From: an uncultured Elusimicrobiales bacterium
GTDB lineage: Bacteria; Elusimicrobiota; Elusimicrobia; Elusimicrobiales; Elusimicrobiaceae
Reading direction: 5' to 3'
Length of the DNA stretch: 7,519 nt
NCBI GenBank assembly: GCA_944322775.1
Contig: CALUQA010000125.1
Span: 1-7,519 of the forward strand
Part shown: positions 5,487-7,519 of the stretch, in pieces
Position numbering within the stretch: position 1 is the stretch's first letter
Layout of the letters: every line of letters begins with the position of its first letter
Translations under genes and position numbers: made by a program
Notes under the pieces: model-generated
Seen by the model: the letters and a program-made list of their open reading frames with translations, nothing else
Databases searched by the model: none
Told to the model about the DNA's origin: nothing

Positions 5487-6566
5487 ATGATATTGATGGA
5501 CGATTTGTTTAAACTTATGAAGGCCAAAGGCGCTTCCGACATTCACCTGACGGTGGGCGTCCCGCCGGTGCTGCGTATCCAGGGCAAATTGTATGCCACG
5601 CAGTTTGAAACGCTTACGCCGGAAACGGCTCAGGCGCTTATTTATTCCATTATGACCGACGAACAGCGCCAACAGTTTGAAGAAACCTTAGAGTCAGATT
5701 TTTCTTTCGGTATTAAAAATTTAGGGCGTCTTCGTGTAAACGTATATAAACAAAAAGGCTGTGTGGCCGCCGCTTTGCGTTCCATTCCCAACGAATTTAA
5801 GAGCTTTGAAGAGTTGGGGCTGCCCGCGGTGGTGTATAACCTGATGAAGCTTAACAAAGGCCTGGTACTGGTCACCGGGGCGACGGGTTCCGGTAAATCT
5901 ACCTCTTTGGCCAGCATGATCAACTATTTAAACATGCACGAAAGCAACCATATTATTACCGTGGACCACCCCATCGAAGTTGTCCACCCGCACAAACGCA
6001 GCATTGTTAACCAGCGTGAAGTGGGGTCCGATACTCATTCCTTCCAGGCCGCTTTGAAACACTTCCTGCGTGAAGACCCGGATATCATTCTGGTGGGCGA
6101 GTTGCGCGATATTGAAACCATTGAAGCTTGCTTAACGCTGGCCGAAACGGGGCACTTGGTCTTTGCCACTTTGCACACCAACGACGCCATTCAGTCCATC
6201 AACCGTATCATTGACGTGTTCCCGGCCAACCAGCAGCCGCAGGTGCGCACGCAGCTGTCCTTCGTGCTGGAAGCGATTATGTCGCAGCAATTAATCCAGG
6301 GTGTGGACGGCAAACGCGTGATGGCGGCCGAAGTGCTGATTGCCAACGCCGCCGTGCGTAACTTAATCCGCGACGGAAAAGCCGAACAGATTATGAGCAC
6401 CATGCAGACCAATGCCGGCATGGGTATGGTGACCATGAACCAGACCTTGGGCGACCTGTACCTGCAAAAGAAAATTACCTTCCAGGAAGCTGTCACTCAC
6501 TCCAGTGATCCTTCCGGCTTGAAAGGGTACCTGCAGCAGAAAACGGGGCAAAGCAGTTTTAGATAA
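5487..6566 (+). CDS. pilT: Type IV pilus retraction ATPase PilT
   Basis: A full-length 359-residue hexameric secretion-type ATPase that drives pilus depolymerisation from the cytoplasmic face of the pilus machine (twitching, DNA uptake, adhesion). The N-terminal PAS-like half carries GASDIHLTVG (15-24) and RVNVYKQKG (83-91). The C-terminal RecA-like half carries the Walker A loop GATGSGKST (131-139), an Asp box, NQREVG (175-180), the Walker B segment DPDIILVGELRD (197-208) with catalytic Glu205, and the His box with His223 and His230 (ETGHLVFATLHT). The C-terminal AVRNLIRD (289-296) corresponds to the AIRNLIRE motif needed for retraction in PilT, which supports PilT over the extension ATPase PilB. 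No N-terminal PilB domain is present. One oddity is the Asp box, which reads TVDHPIE (158-164) where most PilT proteins have TIEDPIE. No other pilus gene lies in the window, so pilT is separate from any pilus assembly cluster here. It is last in its operon, directly before a terminator. Confidence 0.95.
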   Translation: MILMDDLFKLMKAKGASDIHLTVGVPPVLRIQGKLYATQFETLTPETAQALIYSIMTDEQRQQFEETLESDFSFGIKNLGRLRVNVYKQKGCVAAALRSIPNEFKSFEELGLPAVVYNLMKLNKGLVLVTGATGSGKSTSLASMINYLNMHESNHIITVDHPIEVVHPHKRSIVNQREVGSDTHSFQAALKHFLREDPDIILVGELRDIETIEACLTLAETGHLVFATLHTNDAIQSINRIIDVFPANQQPQVRTQLSFVLEAIMSQQLIQGVDGKRVMAAEVLIANAAVRNLIRDGKAEQIMSTMQTNAGMGMVTMNQTLGDLYLQKKITFQEAVTHSSDPSGLKGYLQQKTGQSSFR

Positions 6567-6579
6567 AAAGCCTCCTTTT

Positions 6580-6610
6580 AAAAATCCCGCTCTTACAGGG
6601 CGGGATTTTT
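6580..6610. terminator. Bidirectional intrinsic terminator between pilT and uvrC
   Basis: AAAAATCCCGC (6580-6590) and GCGGGATTTTT (6600-6610) form a perfect 11-bp stem with a 9-base loop. On each strand the GC-rich stem core is followed by a run of T. It starts 13 bases after the pilT stop and, on the minus strand, overlaps the last codons of uvrC. It therefore serves both convergent genes. Confidence 0.92.
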
Positions 6611-7519
6611 ATTGGAGGGGGAAATATGTCCTTCATTGGAAATGGAGGCTTTGTCACGCAGTTTGCGGTGATAGGTAATGGCAAAACGGTGCACTTCGTC
6701 GCGTATTTCCATCAGCAGGTTTAAGGCCGGGTCGCCCAGCGGCAGTTTAATGCTTTGTTCCTGCCCGGGCACATAAATGCCTTCGTGCGTTTCCGCCAAA
6801 GAAATAAGCGGAATATACAGCCCGGCTTTTTCACAGGCGTTTAAGGCGGCTGTGATTTGGGCCTTTCCGCCGTCTAGCAGCAGCAAATCGGGCTTTTGGG
6901 AAGGGTCGCGCTTAATTTGGCGCAGGCGGCGGTAGACGCTTTCCTGCATCATGGTAAAGTCGCTGCCGCCCTTTTCCGGCAAGGGAGAGCGTATTTTAAA
7001 GCGGCGGTAATGGTCGTGGTTTTTTTCGCCGTTTATATAGCAGACCATGCAGCCCACGGCTTCTCGGCCAAATAAGTGGGAGTTATCAAACGCTTCAATA
7101 TGCGCCGGCAAACGGCTGAGCCCCACCACATGGGCCAGGTGTTTTAATTTATCGGAATTAGCAATGGCCTGGGTAATTTCTTCGTCTTTATATTGGCTGA
7201 CCACCACGCGTTCGCGCATGTGGTCCAGCGCTTGCAAAAAGTTGCGGTACACGGCGGCTTTTTCGTATTGCATGGCGTCGGAGCATTTTTTCATTTGCTC
7301 AGTTATTTTTTGGGTAATTTCTTTAAAATCCCCTTCCAAAAACAAAGCCATGCGTTTGGCAATTTGCCGGTAGTCTTCGTACGAAATTTTGCCGGCACAG
7401 GGTGCCGGGCACAGGCCTGTGTGAAAATACAAACAAGAATTTATTTTACGCTCGTCCAGCGGTTTGTTGCGCGAAAAACTCCATTTGCACGGGCGCAGCG
7501 GGGCGTATTTGCTTTTCCA
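6593..7519 (-). CDS. uvrC: UvrABC excinuclease subunit C, 5' end outside window, lacking the C-terminal HhH domain
   Basis: The last 308 codons of uvrC are visible; the frame is open to the right edge, so the N-terminal GIY-YIG nuclease (3' incision) lies outside. Numbering from the first visible residue, Cys11, Cys29, Cys37 and Cys41 match the cysteine cluster that binds an iron-sulfur centre in E. coli UvrC; the last two spacings (8 and 4) are identical and the first is longer. A UVR (UvrB-binding) helical motif lies at about 66-100. The RNase H-like nuclease domain for the 5' incision follows, with AFDNSH (Asp145), SDFTMM (Asp187), LLDGGKAQ (Asp216) and RDEVHRFAI (His277), so all expected catalytic residues are present. 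The protein ends about 20 residues after FAITYHRKLR. Typical UvrC proteins continue for about 60-80 residues with a tandem helix-hairpin-helix DNA-binding domain, which is absent here. The stop codon (6595-6593) falls in the loop of the terminator. The TTG at 7432 is not the start, since conserved UvrC sequence continues upstream. Confidence 0.93.
   Translation of the reverse strand, partial: WKSKYAPLRPCKWSFSRNKPLDERKINSCLYFHTGLCPAPCAGKISYEDYRQIAKRMALFLEGDFKEITQKITEQMKKCSDAMQYEKAAVYRNFLQALDHMRERVVVSQYKDEEITQAIANSDKLKHLAHVVGLSRLPAHIEAFDNSHLFGREAVGCMVCYINGEKNHDHYRRFKIRSPLPEKGGSDFTMMQESVYRRLRQIKRDPSQKPDLLLLDGGKAQITAALNACEKAGLYIPLISLAETHEGIYVPGQEQSIKLPLGDPALNLLMEIRDEVHRFAITYHRKLRDKASISNEGHISPSNKNPAL

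Noticed and set aside
6571..6579. A perfect AAAAGGAGG on the minus strand after pilT
   Set aside because: No start codon follows at a usable distance on that strand, and it lies beyond the uvrC stop, so it is not a ribosome binding site for any gene seen.
6626..6724. A 32-codon plus-strand frame just after the terminator, with GGAGG seven bases before its ATG
   Set aside because: It is antisense to conserved uvrC codons, follows a strong terminator with no promoter seen, and its product has no recognisable features. The Shine-Dalgarno match is probably chance.
7430..7432. TTG as the start codon of a short uvrC gene
   Set aside because: The frame stays open to the window edge, and the upstream residues (the Pro-Leu-Arg-Pro-Cys stretch and the Cys before the TTG) are typical UvrC sequence, so the gene simply runs off the window.

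Overview
The window is a compact, roughly half-GC bacterial segment with six protein-coding genes and almost no spare DNA. All genes look chromosomal. I see no mobile element, CRISPR array, tRNA or rRNA. Exported and inner-membrane proteins, a type IV pilus retraction ATPase (PilT) and the style of the GYF-domain protein fit a Gram-negative-type bacterium. The GYF_2-like membrane protein next to pilT, and the forms of GltX and UvrC, remind me of Elusimicrobiota (gut Elusimicrobium relatives). That assignment is an inference from memory, not a search result.

Left part (1-2033, minus strand): a two-gene unit. The upstream gene encodes a membrane-anchored metallophosphoesterase of the YkuE/YaeI type. 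Its stop overlaps by 8 bases the start of an exported glycoside hydrolase family 3 protein of the NagZ (beta-N-acetylhexosaminidase) type. The hydrolase frame is closed by a TGA inside the catalytic barrel, and the expected nucleophile Asp reads as Glu, so it may be a decaying or diverged enzyme. The frame appears to continue past the stop to the window edge.

Middle (2034-2164): a 131-bp divergent intergenic region. It holds a good sigma70-type promoter and Shine-Dalgarno for the rightward genes, a weaker candidate promoter for the leftward genes that overlaps it, and a short perfect inverted repeat.

Right part (2165-6610, plus strand): a tight run of gltX (glutamyl-tRNA synthetase), a 612-residue GYF-domain / disordered linker / single-membrane-span / C-terminal-domain protein of unknown function, and pilT. 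Gaps are 3 and 16 bp, and the run ends at a strong intrinsic terminator. The terminator is shared with uvrC, which converges from the right edge (minus strand, 5' end outside the window). The uvrC stop codon sits in the terminator loop, and the encoded UvrC ends right after its nuclease domain, without the usual C-terminal helix-hairpin-helix domain.

The genes do not form one pathway: they cover translation (gltX), surface motility (pilT and probably the GYF protein), DNA repair (uvrC) and envelope or peptidoglycan metabolism (the leftward pair). The most promising undescribed item is the GYF-domain transmembrane protein between gltX and pilT. It has the layout of a cytoplasm-to-periplasm adaptor and could be a pilus-associated or lineage-specific envelope component.
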